Origin: Clostridia bacterium
GTDB taxonomy: Bacteria > Bacillota_A > Clostridia > Christensenellales > Aristaeellaceae
Direction: 5' to 3'
NCBI GenBank assembly: GCA_017397695.1
Contig: JAFQIF010000100.1
Span: 1 to 9,457, forward strand
DNA: 9,457 bases
The notes below the pieces were generated by a model. The model was not told the origin of the DNA. It did no database searches and was given only the letters and a program-made list of their open reading frames with translations. Of this stretch, positions 1 to 6,464 are shown in pieces. Position numbers and translations under genes: made by a program. The first letter of the stretch is position 1; every line of letters starts with the position of its first letter.

Positions 1-322
1 CATAGAACAGCGCACAGGTCGCCCAGCTGACGCACTGCATGATCTTCTTGACAATGGCAGGCATCATATTCTGGATCAGGCCGACGCCGATGAGTTTCTT
101 GCGGCGGGCGGCAATATAGCTGGCGAATGTCGTTGTCCACAAGAAAGCGTATTGGCTCAGTTCTGCCGTCCAGTTGACCATCAGCGCAGTCATGCGCGCG
201 ATGACCTGAAGCGTAATGCAGAACAGCATGAGCGCTACCGACACCGCTGCGCCAAAGAAGGCGATTTTGTCAACGATCTTAAAGAAGCGCTCTCCGCCGC
301 TGATAAATTTCTCTTTATTCAA
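1..322 (-). CDS. dctQ: TRAP transporter small membrane subunit DctQ (second system), 3' end cut off by window edge
   Basis: The first 107 residues of a DctQ-type subunit are visible, and the gene runs off the left edge. I start it at a TTG codon (320-322) because a perfect AGGAGGT (331-337) sits 8 nt upstream and no ATG is equally well placed. It begins MNKEKFISGG, has a first membrane helix at about residues 20-43, and then the family signature around W51-T-A-E54, followed by a second helix and a basic loop (AARRKKLIGV). DctQ proteins normally have four helices and about 160-180 residues, so roughly 60 are missing. DctQ pairs with DctM to form the sodium-driven TRAP permease that takes solute from DctP. 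It lies 74 nt downstream of a dctP gene, and dctM should follow just outside the window. Confidence 0.9.
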   Translation of the reverse strand, partial: MNKEKFISGGERFFKIVDKIAFFGAAVSVALMLFCITLQVIARMTALMVNWTAELSQYAFLWTTTFASYIAARRKKLIGVGLIQNMMPAIVKKIMQCVSWATCALFY

Positions 323-354
323 GGTTCTTAACCTCCTCTTAGGAAAGGAAATGA

Positions 355-376
355 AGGCCGGGGGATGCCCCGGCCT
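355..376 (-). promoter_or_regulatory. Intercistronic GC-rich hairpin between dctP and dctQ (second system)
   Basis: A perfect 9-bp stem (AGGCCGGGG / CCCCGGCCT) closes a 4-nt loop in the 74-nt gap after the dctP stop. On the minus strand it is followed by TCATTTCC, which is not a proper U-tract. A partial terminator or a 3'-end stabiliser of the dctP message is therefore more likely than full termination. Such an element would let the binding protein be made in excess of the membrane subunits. The hairpin is seen directly; the role is inferred. Confidence 0.7.
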
Positions 377-396
377 CTTTGGTTAATCTCAAGGGA

Positions 397-1395
397 TTAC
401 TCAGCAGCCTTTACCTTGGCCTGGGCAGCCTGAAGCGCCTCGATGTACGGAGCCAGATCGGTCTGCATGTACTTCTCGATTACGCCGGAAACAGCCGCCT
501 TGAACGGGGCAAGGTCATCGATGTAGGTCACGACGATGTCAGCGCCATCATCCAGATACTTCTGGAGCTGTTCCGCCTCGGTCTTCTGCGCGAGCTCGAT
601 CTGATAGACAGCGGCCTCGTCAAAGGACTTCTGAACGGCTTCCTGCTCCTCAGCAGTCAGGGAATTCCACACGTCGAGGTTCATGGTGACCGGCTCGATG
701 GAGAACACGTGACGGGTCATGGAGAAGTAACGGTTAACTTCGTAATACTTGTTGTTGATGTAGTTGTTCTGCGGGTTCTCCTGCGCGTCGACGGTGCCCA
801 TCTGCAGCGCGGTGAAAAGTTCGCCGTTGGCCAGCGGGACAGCGTTCATGCCCAGCGCGTTCATCATGTCGGCGAACACCTGGCTCTCAGCGATACGGAT
901 GGTCAGGCCCTTGAGGTCTTCAACCTTCTCGATCGGGCGGATGGAGTTGGAGACGTTGCGCCAGCCGTTGTACCAGTAGCCCAGCAGCTTGAGGTTGTAC
1001 TTCTCGCACTCCTCAGCGAACACCTTGGCTTCTTCGGTCTTCATCATTTCGAAGGCCTGCTCAGCGGTATCAAACATGTACGGCATGTTCATCGCGTCGA
1101 AGGACGGAACGACGTTGGAATAGGTCATCGCGTTCTCGATCGCAATGTCGATGGTGCCCGCCGCATTGCCTTCAACGGCCTTCGCGCCGGTAGCGAGCTG
1201 GTTGGCCGGGTAGATATCCAGAGACAGGGTGCCGCCGGAGTATTCCATCATCTTCTCGCTCCAGAACATCGCGCCGAGGTGATACGGATGGCTGGTAGAA
1301 CCGATGTGGTGGGTGGCAAACGCGTAGTCGGCCAGAGCGGCAGTGCAGGACAGCATGAGCGTCAGGCACAGGAGCATAGCAATAATCTTTTTCAT
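397..1395 (-). CDS. dctP: TRAP transporter solute-binding protein, DctP family (second system)
   Basis: This 332-residue protein has the usual DctP length. It would be exported and would capture solute outside the membrane for the DctQM permease. The N-terminus is a Sec signal (MKK, hydrophobic core to about residue 17, likely cleavage after ALA22). A cysteine at 17 (LSC) makes a lipoprotein possible, but the lipobox is poor. Family motifs follow in order: HPYHLG (36-41), ANQLATGAKA (64-73), YNGWR with R146, DLKGLTIRIAES with R167, and LQMGTVDAQEN with E206 and N207. R146 and R167 match the two TRAP arginines that contact the ligand carboxylate, R167 being the nearly invariant one. The start is clear: GGAGG lies 7 nt upstream (1403-1407). 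A strong promoter sits about 185 nt upstream. The substrate is a carboxylate by family logic, identity unknown. Confidence 0.95.
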   Translation of the reverse strand: MKKIIAMLLCLTLMLSCTAALADYAFATHHIGSTSHPYHLGAMFWSEKMMEYSGGTLSLDIYPANQLATGAKAVEGNAAGTIDIAIENAMTYSNVVPSFDAMNMPYMFDTAEQAFEMMKTEEAKVFAEECEKYNLKLLGYWYNGWRNVSNSIRPIEKVEDLKGLTIRIAESQVFADMMNALGMNAVPLANGELFTALQMGTVDAQENPQNNYINNKYYEVNRYFSMTRHVFSIEPVTMNLDVWNSLTAEEQEAVQKSFDEAAVYQIELAQKTEAEQLQKYLDDGADIVVTYIDDLAPFKAAVSGVIEKYMQTDLAPYIEALQAAQAKVKAAE

Positions 1396-1499
1396 GTCTT
1401 TTCCTCCAAAGTTGTGTCAGATGATATTTGATTTTGCCGCGGCTGCTGAAGATGGCATGAGGGGGATCACATGCGCATTTTCCAAAGCAAACCGATGTT

Positions 1500-1519
1500 G
1501 GAAAGCATAGCGGCTTTCC
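1500..1519 (-). promoter_or_regulatory. Small hairpin in the dctP leader (second system)
   Basis: GGAAAGC and GCTTTCC form a perfect 7-bp stem with a 6-nt loop, within the leader RNA expected from the promoter at 1581-1609. On the minus strand it comes just after an AAAGGAGG sequence, and it overlaps the ATG of a 13-codon reading frame (1467-1508). It could affect leader translation or RNA stability, or mean nothing. Confidence 0.35.
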
Positions 1520-1580
1520 GTTCCTCCTTTCCTGTCAGCGATGTGCGTCTGCCCATTCCGGCGGCGCTTTCTTTGGTTTC

Positions 1581-1609
1581 AGTATATGGCCCCGGATTTT
1601 CATGGTCAA
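1581..1609 (-). promoter_or_regulatory. Predicted sigma-A promoter of the second TRAP operon
   Basis: On the minus strand, TTGACC (1604-1609) and TATACT (1581-1586) are separated by exactly 17 bp; each hexamer matches the consensus at 5 of 6 positions. Transcription should start near 1574, giving a leader of about 180 nt before dctP. It is the best promoter match in the gap between the AraC gene and dctP. Confidence 0.7.
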
Positions 1610-1613
1610 GATT

Positions 1614-1634
1614 CACATATTTCACCACATGTTT
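1614..1634. promoter_or_regulatory. Direct repeat next to the -35 box, candidate AraC-type activator site
   Basis: On the plus strand CACATATTT (1614-1622) and CACATGTTT (1626-1634) match at 8 of 9 bases with a 12-bp period, 4 bp upstream of the -35 hexamer. AraC-family proteins have two helix-turn-helix units and often bind direct repeats spaced about one helical turn, abutting -35. The neighbouring membrane AraC gene is the natural candidate binder. The repeat is seen; binding is inferred. Confidence 0.4.
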
Positions 1635-1697
1635 TGCACAGTCCATCCAAATGAAGACTTCGTTTTTCCTTTGATACCTTATAAAAATCCACACAGT

Positions 1698-1728
1698 AAA
1701 AATGATGAAGCTCACTTCCTTCATTTTT
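1698..1728. repeat. Imperfect palindrome upstream of the second TRAP promoter
   Basis: AAAAATGA (1698-1705) pairs with TCATTTTT (1721-1728), and inside them GAAG (1707-1710) pairs with CTTC (1715-1718) around a 4-nt loop. Flanking A- and T-runs make it look like a weak two-way terminator; it could equally be an operator, about 90 bp upstream of the -35 box. The rest of 1408-1833 holds only the direct repeat, promoter and leader described separately; I see no convincing gene there. Confidence 0.4.
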
Positions 1729-1833
1729 TCATCCGCATGATTCAGCGATCCAAGCCGGATAGCTTCGGTGCTGTCATGGACAGATTCATTTTTTGCGCAT
1801 ATTCCTCCATCCAGCCTGCGCTGCGCAGACTTG

Positions 1834-1881
1834 AAAAAAGACTTCCATCTGCGCTTCATTTTCTGCGCTGATGGAAGTCTT
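1834..1881 (-). terminator. Intrinsic terminator of the AraC gene and regulator block
   Basis: A perfect 12-bp stem (AAGACTTCCATC / GATGGAAGTCTT, 1838-1849 and 1870-1881) continues past one mismatch into a GCGC/GCGC pairing around a 10-nt loop. On the minus strand it runs straight into a T-run (1834-1839). It begins 32 nt after the AraC stop codon. Stem length, position and U-tract all fit a rho-independent terminator. Confidence 0.85.
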
Positions 1882-1913
1882 GTCCTATTCTGTTTTCTGC
1901 TGTCTTTTCCGCT

Positions 1914-4214
1914 TCAATGGGGCGTCTCTTTTTTTCTGTACGTGCTCGGCGTATTGCCCATGTATTTCTTGAACGCGCGCGTCATCGTCAGCGTATTGGT
2001 ATAGCCCACCGCAGCGGCAATGTCGCTCAATGGAACGCCGGTATGCTCGATCTCATACTTTGCTGCATCAATGCGCATCATGTGCAGGCTTTCCAGAAAA
2101 CCCTGTCCCAGATTCTTCTGGAACTCTCTGGAAATCGTCGATACGCTCATATCGAATTTCTCTGCCAGCATGGAGAGGGAAAAATCCGGATCACGGAAGT
2201 GCATGTGCATGTATTGATAAATGGAAGCAAACTGTCCCGAATATTGTCCGTGAATGCGCTGCTGCTTATGCGATTCCAGAAGATTGAAGACCTTTTCCCA
2301 TTTTCGCAGGATTTCCCCTTCACTCTCCGGCTTCATCAGTTCGCTGACGTCCAGATTCATCTGCTCCAACAGGGATATATTGGTCTTGTTCGTCTCCGTC
2401 AGCATGCAGTATGTGACGGACAGAAGGCTTGCAAGCTGCTGGGATCGAAGATGCCGGCTCTTCTGCTTTGCCAGCGTCTCAATCATTTCTTTCAGACAGG
2501 CAAAGGCCTCTTCGTAGCGCTCCATATAAACCAGATCGGCCATATTCATATTCTGCTTGAGCAGCACATTCAGGCTGATGTCTTCCGATCTGCCGCTTTC
2601 CCGTTCTTCAATCAGCGCAGCATGGCGCATCGCCTCGTGATACGCCCGGCCAAAGCTCTCATATCCTTCGTTCACCTTGCTGATGCCAAACCGGAAGCGC
2701 TTATTCATATGCACGCCAATGTTCATCACCCAGAACTCGACCCGCTGCTGCATCGCTTCCTCTGCGGCGTCTTCCTGCACAGGAATGATGACCAGCAGAC
2801 ATTCCTCCAGCATCAGGAATTCCGTCTGCACATCCTGAATCTGCGTTTTAAGCAGTTCCTGCACGGCGGTGACCGTCACCTGATTGCGGTAGCTGTTTTC
2901 CTGCTGGCTGGCATTGGCCTGCACCCAGCGGCCGTCATCCGGATAAATGGCAATCAGCGTATAGCTATTGAGCAGCGACGGAATCCCCAGTTCTTCCAGC
3001 TGCTCCTGTGTCATCGAGGGATTCTGCTCAAGCGCCAGTTGACGCAGATAAGCGCGCTTGAGCTGCTTCATCTGCGCGTCAATCGTCAGCCGGCTGTGAT
3101 TGAGCTGACTGTCATAGGTGTTGATCGCCTGAGAAATCTTTTCCAGCATTCCTGCTTCGCCGTCTTCTCCGGGAATCCGTTCGCTGATTTCCTTGAGCGG
3201 CTTGAAGATGCGGACAAGCACATAAATGCAGATCATCACAACCACAAGCAGCCACAGCACATTGAGGAAAATCACCAGACCGAACAATTCAGACGACGCC
3301 ACGCCTGTTGCGCCCGTTTCGGTCAGAATCGCAATCAGCTCATACGCCGGCTGCTCTGACGGGAATCTCATCAGCGTATATCGTCCCGCAATCTGAATGG
3401 ATTCAGAAAAATCAAGAACGCCGCCGTCAATCCCCATGTCTGTCAGGCTTTTTTCTTCGTTCAAACAGATCATCTGTCCTTCCGGCAGACGGCAGAGGAT
3501 CTGCTCAAGCTGATAGGAGCGGCCGCTGTTGTTTGCAAGCAGCGTCTGCTTCCACGCAGCGTCCGTAAGTCCGCACAGGAGATAGACGCCCTCGCCAAGT
3601 TCCCGGGCGACATACAATCTGGATGCGGCATACTTGGTAGGCGTCGCCGCATAGATCATTCTCTCCTGTACGTCCATCAGATTTCCTTCAATGTGAACGA
3701 TCTGCTGCAGTTCTTCTATGGTTGAGCAAAGGCTGGCAAAGCGTCCTTCGCTCGTCAGAACGATGGACGTACCGTTTTCCTTATTGACAATAGCAAGCTC
3801 AGAGACTCTTGAATTGACCATAATCATGCTGTGCAGCCGGGACATCATCTTATAACCCATGCTGTCATAGACGAAAAGGCCTCTCCCCTCAACGATACCG
3901 ATATTCGATTCAATCAGCTGCGACTTAAACTCCTCATATCCGGTTTGCTGGAAATACGGCAGGACATATGCGGTAATCGTCAGGTTTTCACACAGATCAT
4001 CCGTACCGCTGATCACATCTGAAAACGCATCAATGTTCTCCTGAAACCGCTCATAGTTTTCGACGCGATAGCGGTCAACGTTATTTTTCTCTACGCCGAC
4101 AAGCGCAAGAATGGTGACGACCAGCAAAAAACTGACGCACAGCAGAATGATAAACAGATACCGCCACTGTCTCACACGTGCGTTCCAGTTTTTCGTGTAT
4201 CCCTTTATGTCCAT
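1914..4214 (-). CDS. Membrane-anchored sensor with C-terminal AraC DNA-binding domain
   Basis: This 766-residue one-component regulator spans the membrane. A short basic N-terminus leads to TM1 (about 19-41), an extracytoplasmic sensor of about 270 residues (Cache-like by position; fold not proven), and TM2 (about 311-335). A HAMP-like linker (VRIFKPLKEISERI, 334-347) follows, then a cytoplasmic region of about 300 residues without a clear catalytic motif, and an AraC/XylS domain (about 666-766). Two helix-turn-helix units are visible: LSMLAEKFDMSVSTIS and DIAAAVGYTN...RAFKKYMGNTPSTYR. Proteins of this layout in Firmicutes usually control adjacent carbohydrate transport genes. The start at 4214 is the only in-frame ATG, although its ribosome site (GGGGAT) is weak. 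It lies 93 nt after the DUF1847 gene with no terminator seen between, so co-transcription is possible. The TRAP operon downstream is a likely target. Confidence 0.9.
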   Translation of the reverse strand: MDIKGYTKNWNARVRQWRYLFIILLCVSFLLVVTILALVGVEKNNVDRYRVENYERFQENIDAFSDVISGTDDLCENLTITAYVLPYFQQTGYEEFKSQLIESNIGIVEGRGLFVYDSMGYKMMSRLHSMIMVNSRVSELAIVNKENGTSIVLTSEGRFASLCSTIEELQQIVHIEGNLMDVQERMIYAATPTKYAASRLYVARELGEGVYLLCGLTDAAWKQTLLANNSGRSYQLEQILCRLPEGQMICLNEEKSLTDMGIDGGVLDFSESIQIAGRYTLMRFPSEQPAYELIAILTETGATGVASSELFGLVIFLNVLWLLVVVMICIYVLVRIFKPLKEISERIPGEDGEAGMLEKISQAINTYDSQLNHSRLTIDAQMKQLKRAYLRQLALEQNPSMTQEQLEELGIPSLLNSYTLIAIYPDDGRWVQANASQQENSYRNQVTVTAVQELLKTQIQDVQTEFLMLEECLLVIIPVQEDAAEEAMQQRVEFWVMNIGVHMNKRFRFGISKVNEGYESFGRAYHEAMRHAALIEERESGRSEDISLNVLLKQNMNMADLVYMERYEEAFACLKEMIETLAKQKSRHLRSQQLASLLSVTYCMLTETNKTNISLLEQMNLDVSELMKPESEGEILRKWEKVFNLLESHKQQRIHGQYSGQFASIYQYMHMHFRDPDFSLSMLAEKFDMSVSTISREFQKNLGQGFLESLHMMRIDAAKYEIEHTGVPLSDIAAAVGYTNTLTMTRAFKKYMGNTPSTYRKKETPH

Positions 4215-4307
4215 TGATGCATCCCCGCTTTCAAACCTGTCCTTCGTGATGCAATTCCTGCATGCATTTTTCTCTCTGGTTTTCTTATCGGATCAAAATG
4301 ATGTCTG

Positions 4308-4928
4308 TCACTCAAGCTTGCTCTTGAAATAGCCTTCACTGCAATAAAGCGCACCAACCGGGTTGTGTGCCAAAGCACGGTCTTTAGCAATAAGCGTCGT
4401 AGTGAGCGCTTCAGCATACTTGAAGAACATGGAATCATGCCCGACACACAAACCAAGCGCGATGTTGAACTGCGTTTTCTGCTCGTTCATGAGCATCGCC
4501 TGCGCAATCGGGTTGCACATTGGCTCAAAGCTGCCAGGATGCACCTTCTGCTGCTGCGTAAGCCCAACGCGCTCTTTATCTACGCCCCCGACCTTGCAGA
4601 TGACAGAAACCACCTCAAAGCCGTTCCGCCTCAGAATATCGTCGACAATTTTCGCCTCTTTACGCAGGCCGCGGCAAAACGCCAGTCCAATGCGCCTATA
4701 GCCCATCGTCCTGCACAGCGACACCGTCTCCTTGATGCGCGGCCAGGCGCCATAACCAAGCGCCTCAATTTCAGAGCTGTTGATGTAAAAGTCGTGGTTT
4801 TCGGGCTCTTCATATGCGCGAAGCGCCGTGTTCATGGTCGCCTCGCTGTTCATCGGGCAATGCGCAGATATATTCTTGCCGTTCTCAGCGGAACAGGCAT
4901 GTTTCGTACATTGTGCGCATGCATACAT
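4308..4928 (-). CDS. DUF1847 family protein, cysteine-rich, function unknown
   Basis: A 206-residue soluble protein with no signal peptide or membrane segment. The N-terminus has a cysteine cluster C4-x2-C7-x4-C12-x11-C24-P, which looks like a metal or iron-sulfur site. The body carries motifs I associate with DUF1847: MGYRRIGLAFCRGLRKEAK (C85), FEPMCNPIAQA (C138), LGLCVGHDSMFFKY (C161, H164, D165) and TTTLIAKDRALAHNPVGALY. Cysteines at 111 and 196 bring the total to nine. Family members occur mostly in anaerobic bacteria and archaea, and no biochemical role is known to me. GAGGG lies 6 nt before the ATG, and the gene follows the second GntR gene by 28 nt, so it is probably co-transcribed with the regulators. 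A redox or ligand-sensing accessory, or an enzyme acting on the transported solute, are both possible; neither is shown. Confidence 0.85.
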   Translation of the reverse strand: MYACAQCTKHACSAENGKNISAHCPMNSEATMNTALRAYEEPENHDFYINSSEIEALGYGAWPRIKETVSLCRTMGYRRIGLAFCRGLRKEAKIVDDILRRNGFEVVSVICKVGGVDKERVGLTQQQKVHPGSFEPMCNPIAQAMLMNEQKTQFNIALGLCVGHDSMFFKYAEALTTTLIAKDRALAHNPVGALYCSEGYFKSKLE

Positions 4929-4956
4929 CGTAATCCCTCATTTCTGCATCCATTCG

Positions 4957-5625
4957 TCAGGATTCTTGTTCGTGTGCCTTCTCCTCCTGCAGATTGGTAA
5001 GCATATCCGTCATGCTCCGGCCGATATGATCATGCATCAGTCTTCTGGTGCGTTCCGCATCCCTCGCCTCCAGCGCCGCGAAAATCCTCTCATGCTCGCT
5101 GAACGATTTGACCGCGTAATCCTCAAGGCTCTCCATGTAGCGGATAGACAAGCCGTTCCACATCACAGACAACATGTTTTTGAGCCGCTCGTTGCCGCAC
5201 GCCGTCCAGATGGCGACATGGAACGCCTGGTTGAGGTTGCTGTACTCTTCAAACCGTTCTCCGGCAATAACGCATCGCGAATCCTCGATGACCTCGCGGA
5301 TGGGCGTCAGATCCACATGCTCCTCACAGCAGAACACGGCAGCTTCGCTCTCCAGCGCAGCACGTACTTGAAAGTGTTCACGCACGTTCTTTTCCGTCAT
5401 GCCCAGAACGACGACGCGCTTGTTGGGCATAATCTTGATCAGTCCTTCGTTTTCCAGCATCAGAAACGCTTCACGCACCGGCGTCTTGGATACGCCGAGT
5501 ATGCTGGCGATCGCATCGAGTGTTATCTGTTCCCCTTCGGCGAAGTCCCGGCTGATGATGGCTTTGCGCAGAGAGGACGCCACCCGTTCACGCGCGGGAA
5601 GCAGATTCAGTGGTTTAAGCGTCAT
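4957..5625 (-). CDS. GntR family transcriptional regulator, FCD (FadR-type) subfamily
   Basis: This 222-residue protein has the full FCD-type layout. A winged helix-turn-helix spans about 12-75, with the motif ILGVSKTPVREAFLMLENEGLI, where TPVREAF is typical of GntR recognition helices. An all-helical FCD effector domain spans about 80-210. Its metal- and ligand-binding positions can be traced: N132 (usually Asp) and H136 in NLNQAFH, H178 in FSEHERIFAALEARD, and H200 in MHDHI. Three histidines are intact and the Asp is replaced by Asn. FCD regulators commonly sense organic or sugar acids and repress uptake and catabolic genes, which fits the TRAP neighbours. The start is firm: AGGAGG (5634-5639) is 8 nt upstream and overlaps the stop of the preceding GntR gene, which suggests translational coupling. 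Confidence 0.92.
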   Translation of the reverse strand: MTLKPLNLLPARERVASSLRKAIISRDFAEGEQITLDAIASILGVSKTPVREAFLMLENEGLIKIMPNKRVVVLGMTEKNVREHFQVRAALESEAAVFCCEEHVDLTPIREVIEDSRCVIAGERFEEYSNLNQAFHVAIWTACGNERLKNMLSVMWNGLSIRYMESLEDYAVKSFSEHERIFAALEARDAERTRRLMHDHIGRSMTDMLTNLQEEKAHEQES

Positions 5626-5638
5626 GTCAGTATCCTCC

Positions 5639-6214
5639 TCATCGTGCCATCAGGGGCTGGTAATACGCTGCAATCGCAGTGCGGATTGAACTCTCTTCTC
5701 CGGTATGAACAGCCTCAAGTACAGCTTCGGCTGCCGCGTCGCAAAGACACGCTTTGTTCTGCTCAAAGTCCGCGTTGACAAACGCCATGAACAGCCTGTG
5801 GTACACCTGCGCCAAGAAGCGATCCGGACAAAAGGCAAAAAACGCATTATGAAGGCAGATATGCCGCTGCAATACGCTGCAAGCCGAAGCCGCGCTGAAC
5901 GCCTCCCGGATCTGATCCAGCTGCGCCGACGCAACATACAGCGCAGCCTCTGTTTCAAGCGCGGCAAGCAGCCTGTAGCGCGAAATGCGCCCCTGATCCG
6001 TGACCCCGATGACCCGGGTATGCCGGTTGCCCAGCCGCTCAATAAAGCATTCGTTTTCAAGCTGCTTGAGCGCGTCACGAACTGGCATTCTGGAAATGCC
6101 CAGCGTGTTAGCCAGTTCTACCTGATTGAGCTCTTCGCAGTCCTCCATCCTTCCCAGCAGAATCTCCCGCCGGATAACGTCTGCAGCCTGTTCTCCGCTT
6201 GTGCGCCTATCCAT
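5639..6214 (-). CDS. GntR family transcriptional regulator with degenerate FCD domain
   Basis: From the chosen start this is 191 residues. An intact GntR winged helix-turn-helix lies at about 8-70 (ELANTLGISRMPVRDALKQLENECFIERL), followed by RLLAALETEAALYVA, which matches the first effector helix of FCD proteins. The rest is short and diverged: against the adjacent paralogue the three metal histidines align with F126, A160 and an alanine near 182-183, and the protein ends AYYQPLMAR without the usual His-Ile. It may bind a different ligand or none. The reading frame extends to an ATG at 6277, but a -10 box lies inside that extension. The ATG at 6214 has GAGG (6223-6226) 8 nt upstream, so I use 6214. 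The gene heads a block with the second GntR gene, DUF1847 and possibly AraC. Confidence 0.88.
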   Translation of the reverse strand: MDRRTSGEQAADVIRREILLGRMEDCEELNQVELANTLGISRMPVRDALKQLENECFIERLGNRHTRVIGVTDQGRISRYRLLAALETEAALYVASAQLDQIREAFSAASACSVLQRHICLHNAFFAFCPDRFLAQVYHRLFMAFVNADFEQNKACLCDAAAEAVLEAVHTGEESSIRTAIAAYYQPLMAR

Positions 6215-6259
6215 ATTCTCAACCTCATACTGAATAATGTATCCATTTTGCTTCGATAA

Positions 6260-6288
6260 ATTATACCCCGCTGCCATCTAAAAAGCAA
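6260..6288 (-). promoter_or_regulatory. Predicted sigma-A promoter of the GntR operon
   Basis: On the minus strand a perfect TATAAT (6260-6265) is preceded, after exactly 17 bp, by TTGCTT (6283-6288). Transcription should start near 6253, leaving a leader of about 40 nt before the ATG at 6214. ATAC and GTAT half-sites in inverted orientation between the promoter and the start codon could be an autoregulatory operator, but they are short. Confidence 0.75.
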
Positions 6289-6354
6289 CCGGGTCACAGA
6301 GAATTTGCATAAACCAGCAAGGCATGAACAGACTTCTGATCAAAACAAAGCACA

Positions 6355-6414
6355 ACGCCGCCGCACACAATTAGGAGGAGCTTCCGGTTATACCGGGGTT
6401 GCATGCGGCGGCGT
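6355..6414 (-). terminator. Branched GC-rich inverted repeat after dctM, probable terminator of the first TRAP operon
   Basis: ACGCCGCCGCA (6355-6365) and TGCGGCGGCGT (6404-6414) form a perfect 11-bp outer stem. The 38-nt interior holds a second hairpin, CCGGT-TAT-ACCGG (6384-6396). On the minus strand the outer stem is followed by TGTGCTTTGTTTTG, an interrupted T-rich tail. It lies 50 nt after the dctM stop and upstream of the GntR promoter, so a terminator separating the two operons is the simplest reading. The long loop and broken U-tract are unusual for one. Confidence 0.55.
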
Positions 6415-6464
6415 ATGTCGCAAGCTGATCGCGATGGGAGAAACAGTCAGCAAGCTTGAAGGGG

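Noticed and set aside
379..1431. 350-codon plus-strand open frame opposite dctP
   Set aside because: It is antisense to a well-supported DctP gene, matches no family I know, and results from codon bias leaving the opposite frame open.
1467..1859. 130-codon minus-strand frame between the AraC gene and dctP
   Set aside because: It spans the AraC terminator arm, the palindrome and the dctP promoter and has no recognisable domain; only its last 13 codons are discussed as a possible leader frame.
1917..3359. 480-codon plus-strand open frame opposite the AraC gene
   Set aside because: The minus strand encodes a coherent AraC regulator with TM segments and HTH motifs; the plus-strand product is low-complexity His/Leu/Arg-rich.
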